Assembly (NCBI RefSeq): GCF_024701975.1
Contig: NZ_JANLNM010000010.1
Coordinates: forward strand, 1 to 64,000
DNA: 64,000 nucleotides
Direction: 5' to 3'
Source: Variovorax sp. ZS18.2.2
Lineage (GTDB): Bacteria > Pseudomonadota > Gammaproteobacteria > Burkholderiales > Burkholderiaceae_C
How positions within the stretch are numbered: position 1 is the stretch's first letter; every line of letters starts with the position of its first letter. The translations under genes were made by a program, and so were the position numbers. Of this stretch, positions 55,198 to 62,693 are shown in pieces. Below the pieces are notes generated by a model, which worked only from the letters and a program-made list of their open reading frames with translations, was not told the origin of the DNA and did not search any database.

Positions 55198-56295
55198 TCA
55201 GGCGTCTTCGAGAAAGGCTTCGCGCAAGATGCCCATGGCCTGCTGCACGGGCCGGTCGGAAAAACTGAAGAGCACCACGTCCTTGACTGGGGACAGCAGC
55301 CGCAGCGGCGCCCACGACGGCACGACGAAGGTGTCGCGCGGGCCGAACTCGAAGCGCTGGCCCGCGATCTCGGCGATGCCGTGGCCTTCGACCACGCTGT
55401 ACACGGCGCCATCCGTCGCGCGGTGCGTCTTGCCCGCGAAGCCCTTGGGGCAAAGCTGCAGGTTGGTCGAGATCGTCGGCATCGGCGAGCCGCCCGTCAG
55501 CGGGTTGATGTAGCGCAGCTTGTGGCCCAGCCACGCATCGGGCGCTTCCTGCTTCTGCAGTTGCGCCAGCGCCTCGCGGCTGCGCGCATAGGGGTAGTTG
55601 AAGATCGGCGAGGTGGCCGACACGTGGTCGTGCCGCACCGGCACCATGTTGTGGCCGAAGCGCGCGAGGCTGTGGCCTTCGGGCCGCGCGACGTGCTGCA
55701 CCTTGGCGTCGTCGTTCTCGGCAAAGCCGGCGTCGAAGAAGCGCAGCATCGGGATGTCGAGCCCGTCGAGCCACACCACCGGCTCGCTCACGCCCGCGAT
55801 GCCTTCGTTGCCATGGTCATGCCAGGCCCACGAGGGCGTGATGATGAAGTCGCCCGGGTGCATGGTGGTGCGCTCGCCGCCCACCGTGGTGTAAGCGCCC
55901 TTGCCGTCGACGATGAAGCGCAGCGCCGACTGCACATGGCGGTGCGACGGCGCCACCTCGCCCGGCATGATGAGCTGCAGCCCCGCGTAGATCGACTGCG
56001 TGATCGACGAGTTGCCGGGCAGCGCCGGGTTCTCCAGCACCAGCACGCGGCGCACGGCCTCCTCGGCGGTGATGAGGTCGGCCGATTCCATCAGCAGCGG
56101 GCGGATCTCGTCATAGCGCCACAGGGCCGGCACGCATGGCGTCTGCGGCTCGCGCGGTACCAGGGCGTGCAGCGATTCCCACAGCGGCGTGAGGTTCAGG
56201 GGGCGGATGCGGGCGTAGTAGTCGCTGCGTTCGGCGGCGTTGGCCGGGGCGCTTTTCGCGGGGCTCTTGGCGGGGCTCTGGGAAGCAGGATTCAT
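55198..56295 (-). CDS. gtdA: Gentisate 1,2-dioxygenase
   Basis: The 365-residue bicupin opens the gentisate ring between C1 and C2 to give maleylpyruvate, using Fe(II) and O2. The first cupin has SHRHVQSALRFIVDG with His118 and His120 and TPSWAWHDHGN with His159 as iron ligands. The second cupin is visible around YSVVEGHGIAEIAG and TFVVPSWAPLRLLS. Length fits the family. It is the first gene of the minus-strand catabolic operon and diverges from a LysR gene, its likely activator. Confidence 0.95.
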   Translation of the reverse strand: MNPASQSPAKSPAKSAPANAAERSDYYARIRPLNLTPLWESLHALVPREPQTPCVPALWRYDEIRPLLMESADLITAEEAVRRVLVLENPALPGNSSITQSIYAGLQLIMPGEVAPSHRHVQSALRFIVDGKGAYTTVGGERTTMHPGDFIITPSWAWHDHGNEGIAGVSEPVVWLDGLDIPMLRFFDAGFAENDDAKVQHVARPEGHSLARFGHNMVPVRHDHVSATSPIFNYPYARSREALAQLQKQEAPDAWLGHKLRYINPLTGGSPMPTISTNLQLCPKGFAGKTHRATDGAVYSVVEGHGIAEIAGQRFEFGPRDTFVVPSWAPLRLLSPVKDVVLFSFSDRPVQQAMGILREAFLEDA

Positions 56296-56424
56296 GCGTG
56301 GTTGTCTCCGTTACCGCATTGTTGAGCCGCCCCACTATTTCCTCAAGACCGGCAGCCAATACACGGAATTGGAAATTTCGATAATGGTGTCTTTCGCCCT
56401 AAGCAAAGAAGCCCGGAGAACACC
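56296..56424. promoter_or_regulatory. Divergent control region between gentisate operon and LysR gene
   Basis: This 129-base gap is the only non-coding DNA between the divergent gentisate dioxygenase and LysR genes. An AT-rich dyad centred on GAAATTTC (56372-56379), within 56368-56385, is the best candidate for a LysR site. A strict T-N11-A dyad is not obvious. Confidence 0.45.
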
Positions 56425-57321
56425 ATGTCCAAGCTCGATCTCGAATGGCTCGCCGTGTTCGACGAGGTCTACAAGACCGGCAACGTCTCCAAGGCCGCCG
56501 AGCGGCTGGGCATGGCGCAGGCCGCGGCCAGCACCGCGCTCAACAAGCTGCGCGCGCATTTCGACGACCGCCTGTTCACCCGCACCGCGCAGGGCATGCA
56601 GCCCACGCCGCATGCGGAGCGCATCTGCCCGAACCTGCGCGAGGTGCTGGCCCAGCTGGCGCAGGCCCAGGGCAACCGCAGCAGCTTTGAGCCCGCCGGA
56701 GCGCAGCGGCGCTTTCGCATCTGCATGACCGACATCAGCGAGGTGGTGCTGCTGCCCGGCCTGCTCGACCACCTGCGGCACGCGGCGCCGGGGGTGCACA
56801 TCGAGACCGAGATCATCTCCACCAACAGCGGCCGCCGGCTGCAGGACGGCGAGGTCGATCTCGCCGTGGGCTTCATGCCGCAGCTGGATGCGGGCTTCTA
56901 CCAGCAGACGCTTTTCATGCAGAACTTCGTCTGCCTGGCGGCGCAGAACCATCCGCGCATCGGCGCCCGGCTCACGCGCAAGCGCTTCGAGGCGGAGGCG
57001 CATGCGGTGGTGTCCACGTCCGGTACGGGGCACGCCATCGTCGACACGACCATCGCGCGGCTCGGGCTGAAACGCGACGTGGTGGTGCGGCTGTCGAGCT
57101 TCCTGAGCGTGGCGCGGATCGTGGCGCACACCGAACTGCTCGTCGTGGTGCCGCGCATCCTGGGCAAGGTGCTGGCCACGCAGGAGCCGGTGAAGCTGCT
57201 GGAGCTGCCCTTCGCGCTGCCGGACTACGCGGTCAAGCAGCACTGGCACGAGCGCTTTCATGCAGACCCGGGCAATGCCTGGCTGCGGCGCACGCTGGCG
57301 CAGCTCTTCAGCGGCAGCTGA
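56425..57321 (+). CDS. LysR-type regulator, probable activator of the gentisate operon
   Basis: This 298-residue LysR protein has the N-terminal helix-turn-helix (LEWLAVFDEVYKTGNVSKAA, ERLGMAQAAASTALNKL) and a periplasmic-binding-protein-like effector domain from about 90 (FRICMTDISEVVLLPGLLDHL). The start has GGAG six bases upstream. It resembles NagR/NtdR-type regulators, which respond to hydroxybenzoates. Its divergent position to the gentisate dioxygenase gene points to control of that operon with a hydroxybenzoate or gentisate as co-inducer. Confidence 0.92.
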   Translation: MSKLDLEWLAVFDEVYKTGNVSKAAERLGMAQAAASTALNKLRAHFDDRLFTRTAQGMQPTPHAERICPNLREVLAQLAQAQGNRSSFEPAGAQRRFRICMTDISEVVLLPGLLDHLRHAAPGVHIETEIISTNSGRRLQDGEVDLAVGFMPQLDAGFYQQTLFMQNFVCLAAQNHPRIGARLTRKRFEAEAHAVVSTSGTGHAIVDTTIARLGLKRDVVVRLSSFLSVARIVAHTELLVVVPRILGKVLATQEPVKLLELPFALPDYAVKQHWHERFHADPGNAWLRRTLAQLFSGS

Positions 57322-57420
57322 ACGTGTGTGCCGGGACGACAGGCGGCGCGGCCGGAAGCGGGCGCCCGCTCGCATAATCGCGGCTCCCCACCCACAGCCA
57401 TCCAACAAAAGGCGGCCTCC

Positions 57421-57870
57421 ATGTCTTCGATCACCCTGCGTTTTCTGGCCGAGCCCAACACCGTCAACTTCGGCGGCAAGGTCCATGGCGGCACGGTCAT
57501 GAAGTGGATCGACGAGGCCGGCTACGCCTGCGCGACCAGTTGGGCCAAGCGCTACTGCGTCACCGCCTTCATCGGCAGCATCCGCTTCCACCGGCCGATC
57601 ATGATCGGCGACCTCGTCGAGGTCGAGGCCCGCCTCGCCTACACCGGCACCACCAGCATGAACATCTCGGTCGAGGTGCGCAGCGGCGACATGAAGGGCG
57701 GCACGATGGAAAAGACCACCGAGTGCCTGATCGTCTTCGTCTCGGTCGATTCGCACGGCCGGCCGCTCCCGGTGGTGGCCTTCGTGCCCGGCACGCCCGG
57801 CGAAATGGCGCTGGCGGAACGGGCGAAGGCGCATCTCGACGCGAGCCGCGCAGCCGGCGCCACGCCCTGA
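57421..57870 (+). CDS. Hotdog acyl-CoA thioesterase (YciA-like)
   Basis: The ATG at 57421 gives 149 residues. The hotdog motif NFGGKVHGGTVMKWIDEAGY holds the usual catalytic Asp, followed by RFHRPIMIGDLVEVEARLAY. The FVSVDSHGRPLPV stretch is typical of YciA/ACOT-type proteins. It hydrolyses acyl-CoAs in the cytoplasm. The short promoter-like stretch GCATAATC at about 57371 may be a -10. Confidence 0.9.
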   Translation: MSSITLRFLAEPNTVNFGGKVHGGTVMKWIDEAGYACATSWAKRYCVTAFIGSIRFHRPIMIGDLVEVEARLAYTGTTSMNISVEVRSGDMKGGTMEKTTECLIVFVSVDSHGRPLPVVAFVPGTPGEMALAERAKAHLDASRAAGATP

Positions 57871-57950
57871 TCCTCGTAGAGGCGAAGCTCTAACGGGAGC
57901 GATGCCCAGCAGCTAGAGTCAGGCGATTGTTTTCAAAGGAACACTTCGCC

Positions 57951-58442
57951 ATGGCGACTCAAGACGACGACAGCAACAACGGCAACAAATCCTCCGACCG
58001 CATCAAGGACTCCGCCCAGCAGATCTGGCTGGCCGGCCTCGGCGCCTTCGCCAAGATGCAGCAGGAAGGCAGCAAGGCCTTCGAGGCGCTGGTCAAGGAC
58101 GGCGCCGGCATGCAGAAGAAGACCCAGGCGGCCGCCGAAGAAACCCTCGCCCAGGCCCAGCAGCGCATGGCCGGCTTCGCCAGCGAGTTCGGCACCAAGG
58201 CCGCGGGCCAGTGGGGCAAGCTGGAGAACATCTTCGAAGAGCGCGTGGCGCGCGCCCTCGAAAAGCTCGGCGTCCCTTCGGCCGCCGACATGGCCGCGCT
58301 GCAGGCGCGCGTCGAAGCCCTCGAAGCGCAACTGAAGGGCAGCGCGAAGGCGGCCGCAACCACCCGCAAGACCACCGCGCGCAAGAGCGCGGCACCCGCC
58401 CCCGCCGCAAAGAAGACGCTGCGCCGCGCCAAGGCCGGCTGA
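57951..58442 (+). CDS. PhaF/PhaI-type phasin (polyhydroxyalkanoate granule-associated protein)
   Basis: The start is the ATG at 57951 (MATQDDDSN); 163 residues. Residues about 24-100 match the PhaI/PhaF family (IKDSAQQIWLAGLGAFAKM, KAFEALVKDGAGMQKKTQ), amphipathic helices that coat PHA granules. A coiled region (about 105-130, MAALQARVEALEAQL) may drive oligomerisation. The tail is Ala, Lys and Arg-rich (TTRKTTARKSAAPAPAAKK), like the histone-like DNA-binding tail of PhaF, though short. The next gene encodes a PhaD-like regulator. Confidence 0.88.
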   Translation: MATQDDDSNNGNKSSDRIKDSAQQIWLAGLGAFAKMQQEGSKAFEALVKDGAGMQKKTQAAAEETLAQAQQRMAGFASEFGTKAAGQWGKLENIFEERVARALEKLGVPSAADMAALQARVEALEAQLKGSAKAAATTRKTTARKSAAPAPAAKKTLRRAKAG

Positions 58443-58494
58443 CCTCGCCCGAATTGCGGCACTGCACAAAAATCAAGCGCCGCAAAACATGTCC

Positions 58495-58514
58495 CGCACC
58501 GTTCATGGTGCGGT
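58495..58514. promoter_or_regulatory. Dyad upstream of the PhaD-like gene (operator or terminator)
   Basis: A 7-bp perfect stem CCGCACC/GGTGCGG with a six-base centre lies 53 bases after the phasin stop and 53 bases before the TetR start. There is no T-run. It may be an autoregulatory operator or a weak terminator. Confidence 0.4.
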
Positions 58515-58566
58515 GCACATACGCTAGAGTGTTCCCAAGACCAAGAGACACACCGGGGGCACCGAC

Positions 58567-59265
58567 ATGGCAAAGAAGGCGCCACGCCGCACAGCGCAAC
58601 GCATCCTCGAAGCCGCATTGGACCTGTTCAACCGCTTCGGGGAACCGAACGTCTCGACCACGCTGATCGCGGGCGAGCTCAACATCAGCCCGGGCAATCT
58701 CTACTACCACTACCCCGCCAAGGAAGAGCTGATCAACAAGCTCTACCAGGGCTACGAAGCCGAGCTCAACGAGCTGCTGCATGCCAGCGAAGGCGTGCAC
58801 GACGTGGAGGACGCGTGGTTCTTCATGCACACGCTCTTCGAGCTGATCTGGCGCTACCGCTTCCTCTACCGCGACCTGAACGACCTGCTGAGCAAGAACC
58901 GGCACCTGGAAACGCAGTTCCAGCTGGTGCTCAAGAACAAGACCCGCGCGATCCGCCAGCTGATCTCCGGCCTCGGCCGCGCCGGCCACCTGGACATCGA
59001 CGCGCACGAGATCGATCCGCTGGCCCAGAGCATGGTCGTGGTGCTCACCTACTGGCTCAGCTACGAATACGTGCGCAACCCGCGCGAGGCGCTCGAACCG
59101 GCGCACGCCCAGGGCGCGCTGATGCGCGGCGGCCACCACACCCTGCACCTGCTCGCGCCCTACCTCGGGCGCGAACAACGACGGCATCTGCTGACACTCA
59201 GCAATGCCTACAACGGCGAAGATGCCACGCACAACGTGGCTCCCACTGTCGACATGGCGGCCTAG
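58567..59265 (+). CDS. TetR-family regulator, PhaD-like
   Basis: This 232-residue TetR protein has an N-terminal HTH (RILEAALDLFNRFGEPNVST, then ELNISPGNLYYHYPAKEEL) that is strikingly like PhaD of Pseudomonas. The stretch GEPNVST..IA.EL.ISPGNLYYH is shared. The ligand domain keeps a similar pattern (FFMHTLFELIWRYRFLYRDL). PhaD activates PHA synthesis and phasin genes there. Here the gene follows a PhaF/PhaI-type phasin, which supports the same role. The start is preceded by a weak site. Confidence 0.88.
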   Translation: MAKKAPRRTAQRILEAALDLFNRFGEPNVSTTLIAGELNISPGNLYYHYPAKEELINKLYQGYEAELNELLHASEGVHDVEDAWFFMHTLFELIWRYRFLYRDLNDLLSKNRHLETQFQLVLKNKTRAIRQLISGLGRAGHLDIDAHEIDPLAQSMVVVLTYWLSYEYVRNPREALEPAHAQGALMRGGHHTLHLLAPYLGREQRRHLLTLSNAYNGEDATHNVAPTVDMAA

Positions 59266-59271
59266 AAAATC

Positions 59272-60108
59272 ATGCCCCACCCCGATTTCAAACCGCTCTC
59301 GCTGATGTCCGCCAGCCCGGTCACCGCCAACGCGGGGCCCTGGACACCCCTGCCCTACGCCGACGTGCCGCGCTTCGACGCGCGCAGCCTGCTGCCGCAC
59401 TGGCCGCGCCTGCACGCCGGCCACCACCTGCCGCCCCCGGACGCCGACGCGCCTTTGGCCGAGGGCTGGGCGCTGTACCACAGCGGCGAATTCGAACGCG
59501 CCGCCGCTATCGGCCTCCTGCACGGCTCCGAAGGCCTGGTGCTCGCCAACCAGGCCACCGCCATCTACGCCAACTACCTCGAGCCGCGCGAGGCCACCCG
59601 GCTCGCGATGTTCCGCCAGGTGATCGAGCGCGCGAGTGCGCAGGCCGCCGCCGAGCCCGACAACTGCCAGGCGCTCTACTGGCAGGCCTACGCGCTGGGC
59701 CGCTACAGCCAGGGCATCAGCGTGGCGCGCGCGCTGGCGCAGGGCCTGGGCAGCAAGCTCAAGGGTGCGCTGGAGCATGTGATCGCGCTGCAACCGGCGC
59801 ACGCCGACGCGCACCTCGCGCTGGCCGCGTTCCATGCCGAGGTGATCGACAAGGTGGGCGCGCTGGTCGGCCGCATGACCTACGGCGTGCGCGCCGAGAC
59901 CTCGGTGGAGCTGTTCGAGCGCGGCCTCGCGCTGCACCCGCACTCGCCCGCCGGAATGATGGAATACGCCCGTGCCCTCCTGATGCTGCACGGCGACTCG
60001 CGCATGGCCGAGGCCACCCGGCTCTACGAAAAGGCCGCGGCGATGAAGCCGGCGGATGCGCGGGAGCGGCTGGACGTGGAGCTGGCGCGGGCGGGGCTGT
60101 CGGACTGA
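59272..60108 (+). CDS. TPR-like protein of unknown function
   Basis: This 278-residue soluble protein is mostly helical with degenerate TPR-like repeats (LAEGWALYHSGEFERAAAIG, QALYWQAYALGRYSQGISVA, ADAHLALAAFHAEVIDKVG, EATRLYEKAAAMKP). A Pro-rich N-terminal part comes first. It begins six bases after the PhaD-like stop, so it is probably cotranscribed with it. No enzymatic motif is visible. A scaffold or regulatory partner in PHA or lipid metabolism is possible but is inference from position. Confidence 0.72.
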   Translation: MPHPDFKPLSLMSASPVTANAGPWTPLPYADVPRFDARSLLPHWPRLHAGHHLPPPDADAPLAEGWALYHSGEFERAAAIGLLHGSEGLVLANQATAIYANYLEPREATRLAMFRQVIERASAQAAAEPDNCQALYWQAYALGRYSQGISVARALAQGLGSKLKGALEHVIALQPAHADAHLALAAFHAEVIDKVGALVGRMTYGVRAETSVELFERGLALHPHSPAGMMEYARALLMLHGDSRMAEATRLYEKAAAMKPADARERLDVELARAGLSD

Positions 60109-60120
60109 GCGGCGCGCGCG

Positions 60121-61008
60121 TCAGCGTCTCTGGCGCGTCAGCCCGACCTGCTCCAGGAACGCCCGCACCCGCGGCTGCCACACCTCGGGATAGCGCGAGA
60201 ACAGCGCATGCCCGTCCTCGCCGTACGGCGGGAACTGCGTGAATTCGCCCTTGCCGCCCGCATCCTTGAAGGCCTTGAACCACTCCTGCGGATAGGTGGG
60301 CCCGAAGTACTGGTCGTTCTCGGTGTAGATCCACAGCGTGGGCATGTGCGCCGTCTTGCCGTACTGGCCGAACAGCCGCTCCAGCGCCTCTGGCGAACAC
60401 GGGCGCTGCGGCTGGGTCTTCGGATTGCCGCCGCCGCCGCCCGCAAAGTTGATGGCCGCCACCACGCCCGCCGGGTTCTGGGCCGCCGCCGCGATGGCGA
60501 TGGTTCCGCCGAACGATTGCCCGACGATGACCGCGCGCGCCGGATCGACATCGGGCCTCGCGCGCATCAGCTGGAGCACCCGCAGCGTCTGCGCCAGCCC
60601 CGCTTCGTAAGCCGGTGCGTAGCGCCTGGCGCCGCACTGGCCGCTGGCTTCCACGTCTTCGCCGCCGGTCACGCCGTAGCCGATGCGGGTCGGCACGGCG
60701 ACGACGAAACCCTGTGCCACGAAGAAGCGCGACGCCACCGAATAGCGCGCGCGCCCCATGGCCGCGCGCTCCGCGGACTGCGCCGCCCGGCCGTGGTTGA
60801 GTACGACCAGCGGGGCCGGCACCGGGTTCGCGTCGTCCGAGAAGACCGTCACCTTGATGGACTGCTCGATGCGCTTGCCGTAGATGTCGCTGACCTGCAC
60901 CGGCACGTCGAGCTGTTCCTCGCGCAATGCGCCGTGGGCGCTCGTGACGGCCAGCAGCAGCAAGAGCTGCAGCAGCGCGGCACGCCAGGGTGCGGATGTC
61001 TTCTTCAT
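60121..61008 (-). CDS. Exported alpha/beta hydrolase (dienelactone-hydrolase-like)
   Basis: The 295-residue enzyme has a Sec signal (LLQLLLLLAVTSAHG). The alpha/beta-hydrolase triad is likely Ser165 (IVGQSFGGTI), Asp232 (YTENDQYFGP) and His267 (GEDGHALF); the oxyanion strand is VVLNHGRA. It may hydrolyse an ester or peptide in the periplasm; the substrate is unknown. Cys pairs in the cap (GQCGARR, RPCSPE) could form a disulfide. It is convergent with the TPR-like gene with only 12 bases between stops. Confidence 0.9.
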   Translation of the reverse strand: MKKTSAPWRAALLQLLLLLAVTSAHGALREEQLDVPVQVSDIYGKRIEQSIKVTVFSDDANPVPAPLVVLNHGRAAQSAERAAMGRARYSVASRFFVAQGFVVAVPTRIGYGVTGGEDVEASGQCGARRYAPAYEAGLAQTLRVLQLMRARPDVDPARAVIVGQSFGGTIAIAAAAQNPAGVVAAINFAGGGGGNPKTQPQRPCSPEALERLFGQYGKTAHMPTLWIYTENDQYFGPTYPQEWFKAFKDAGGKGEFTQFPPYGEDGHALFSRYPEVWQPRVRAFLEQVGLTRQRR

Positions 61009-61071
61009 GAATGTCCCTCGCGCTCGCGGTTATTAAGATCGCCGTTTCGACTCATCTTCTTCCCACCCGCC

Positions 61072-61329
61072 ATGTCCGACCTCAACACCCAATTCGAAAC
61101 CGCCCAGGCCAACTCCAAGCTGCTGGCCGAGCGCCCCGACAACCCGACGCTGCTGAAGATCTACGGTCTCTTCAAGCAGGCCACCGAAGGCGACAACACC
61201 GCCAAGAAGCCCAGTTTCAGCGACATCGTCGCGCGTGCCAAGTGGGACGCGTGGACCGCCCAGAAGGGCGCCAGCGCCGACGAGGCCAAGCAGAAGTACA
61301 TCGACCTGATCGAATCCCTGCGCGGCTGA
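61072..61329 (+). CDS. Acyl-CoA-binding protein (ACBP)
   Basis: The ATG at 61072 gives 85 residues, full ACBP length. The four-helix fold motifs are present: LNTQFETAQANSKLLAERP, LLKIYGLFKQATEGDN and KWDAWTAQKGASADEAKQKY (acyl-CoA-binding Lys and Tyr). It buffers long-chain acyl-CoA in the cytoplasm. It is divergent from the alpha/beta hydrolase gene and precedes a long hairpin that ends the unit. Confidence 0.93.
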   Translation: MSDLNTQFETAQANSKLLAERPDNPTLLKIYGLFKQATEGDNTAKKPSFSDIVARAKWDAWTAQKGASADEAKQKYIDLIESLRG

Positions 61330-61346
61330 CCGACCAAGCTCAACTC

Positions 61347-61468
61347 AGAAGGTGTGAAGAAACCGTAGCGAGCGGTTCGAGCTTGCACCGAGGACCGGAG
61401 CCGTACTCTGTACGGTGAGGACCGCAGGTGCGAGATCGGACCGCGCAGTAGGTTTATTCACACCTTCT
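61347..61468. repeat. 122-bp near-perfect palindromic element between convergent genes
   Basis: Outer arms AGAAGGTGTGAA and TTCACACCTTCT enclose a series of further complementary blocks (AAACC/GGTTT, CGGT/ACCG, GCACC/GGTGC, CCGTAC/GTACGG) around a three-base tip, so the whole stretch can form one long interrupted hairpin. It lies between the ACBP stop and the nuclease stop, its right end touching the latter's stop codon. It probably acts as a two-way terminator and looks like a member of a dispersed repeat family. Confidence 0.75.
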
Positions 61469-62382
61469 CAGGCCGGCAGCTTCGTGTCGGTGAAGCGCCG
61501 GATGGGCTGGACGAATGCGATGTCCACGCCGTCGAGCACGTCGCGCCCTTCGAGGCTTTCGAAACGGAGCCCGGTCTCCGCTTCGACGAATGCGAGGGGG
61601 CGCTGCGAAGTGCCGAAATCTTCCAGGTCGCGCGCCACGCCCGAATCGAGGTAGGTGCCCTGGCTCATCAGGTAGGCGATGGCGCTCAGTTCGCCCGTCG
61701 CTTCGCTGATGAAGGCAACGACCTTCCAGAAACCCCGCGGAATCTGGATGCCGAACCGCTCGGGGTCGTCCGACCGGAGGATGGGGCCGGTGAACACGCT
61801 GATGCGCTTGTCGTCACCTTGTGCATTGCCCAGGATGTAGTCCTCCAGGTCGCCCCACAGCCCGTCGTTGAAGGGCTGCCACTGCGGGCAGGCGTTGGTG
61901 GCGAAGAAGGTGTCGATGTTGGCGCGCTGCGCCGTGGCGAGCGAGCCCCAGTTCGGGTCCTGCCTTCGCGTCATGTGGCCGCGGGAGAATTTCTGCTCCT
62001 GCTCGGGGCCATACGCCTCCCGCAGCATCTGATATTCCTTGCTGATGCGGCCGTCGTAGTTCCAGGTGTCATGGCGCGGCACGTTCTTCGACTTCGAGCC
62101 GTCGATGTTGCACGCCGAGTAAAGCGGCACGCGCCGGGAGATGCATTGCACCGTGCTGAAGTGCTGGTACTTGAGCTCGAAGGAGCCGTCGTCGAGCGTT
62201 GCGATGTCGTCCATGGCGATGGCGTCGCCGATCGACGGCAGTTCCACGCGGTTGTCGTCGCCGAAGAACTCAGGTTCGTAGCCCTCGCGACCCCTGAAGA
62301 ACTCCGGCGGCTTCGGTATGGCGGCGACACGCTGGATGCCGGCCCACGAACTGCTCACGACCTGGATGTCGGTATCGGACAT
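61468..62382 (-). CDS. DNA/RNA non-specific endonuclease (NUC family) without signal peptide
   Basis: The ATG at 62382 (GGGAG five bases upstream) gives 304 residues. The beta-beta-alpha-metal site is clear: SRGHMTRR at 133-140 with catalytic His136, and FNDGLWGDLED with Asn172 and Glu180 at the spacing of Asn119 and Glu127 of Serratia nuclease. Arg134 replaces the usual context DRGH by SRGH. Unlike most family members it has no Sec signal, so it should be made in the cytoplasm; about 70 N-terminal residues (IPKPPEFFRGREGYEPEFF) precede the core. It is the last gene behind a subtilase and an I9-like protein, suggesting release or control by proteolysis. Confidence 0.9.
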   Translation of the reverse strand: MSDTDIQVVSSSWAGIQRVAAIPKPPEFFRGREGYEPEFFGDDNRVELPSIGDAIAMDDIATLDDGSFELKYQHFSTVQCISRRVPLYSACNIDGSKSKNVPRHDTWNYDGRISKEYQMLREAYGPEQEQKFSRGHMTRRQDPNWGSLATAQRANIDTFFATNACPQWQPFNDGLWGDLEDYILGNAQGDDKRISVFTGPILRSDDPERFGIQIPRGFWKVVAFISEATGELSAIAYLMSQGTYLDSGVARDLEDFGTSQRPLAFVEAETGLRFESLEGRDVLDGVDIAFVQPIRRFTDTKLPA

Positions 62383-62441
62383 GAAGCTCCCTCTTCGGAA
62401 AAACACCACCGCGACCGACAACGGCCGCAGGCGCCTTGCGG

Positions 62442-62693
62442 CTACTTCGCGAGCTTGGCGCGTGCGTTTTTCAGGTTGAAGACAGGCTTGCGGATTTCCG
62501 CGAAGGTGGGCTGGGACACGACCCATTCGGGGTTCTGCTCGATGGCGGCCAGCTGCTCGTCGTCGAGCTGGGCTTCCACCAGGGTGCCCGTCTTCGGCGT
62601 GAGCACGACACCGGGCACGCAGCGGCGCAGCCGTGCTTCCGCCGACAACTTCTTGCCGGGGCTGCCTGTGTAGGTCAAGACGACGCTGTTCAC
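62442..62693 (-). CDS. Small peptidase-inhibitor I9/subtilase-propeptide-like protein
   Basis: This 83-residue protein overlaps the protease stop (ATGA). Its second half, GTLVEAQLDDEQLAAIEQNP then EWVVSQP, follows the pattern of the I9 fold (Ala-x-Leu-x-x-Glu-Gln-Leu-x-x-Leu/Ile, then x-V-x-x-V-x-x-x), which occurs as the propeptide and chaperone of subtilases. The N-terminal strand VVLTYTG and the basic C-terminus (KPVFNLKNARAKLAK) are consistent with a free-standing inhibitor or intramolecular-chaperone-like protein. The tail is unusual. It is encoded between the subtilase and the nuclease. The fold assignment is moderate. Confidence 0.68.
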   Translation of the reverse strand: MNSVVLTYTGSPGKKLSAEARLRRCVPGVVLTPKTGTLVEAQLDDEQLAAIEQNPEWVVSQPTFAEIRKPVFNLKNARAKLAK

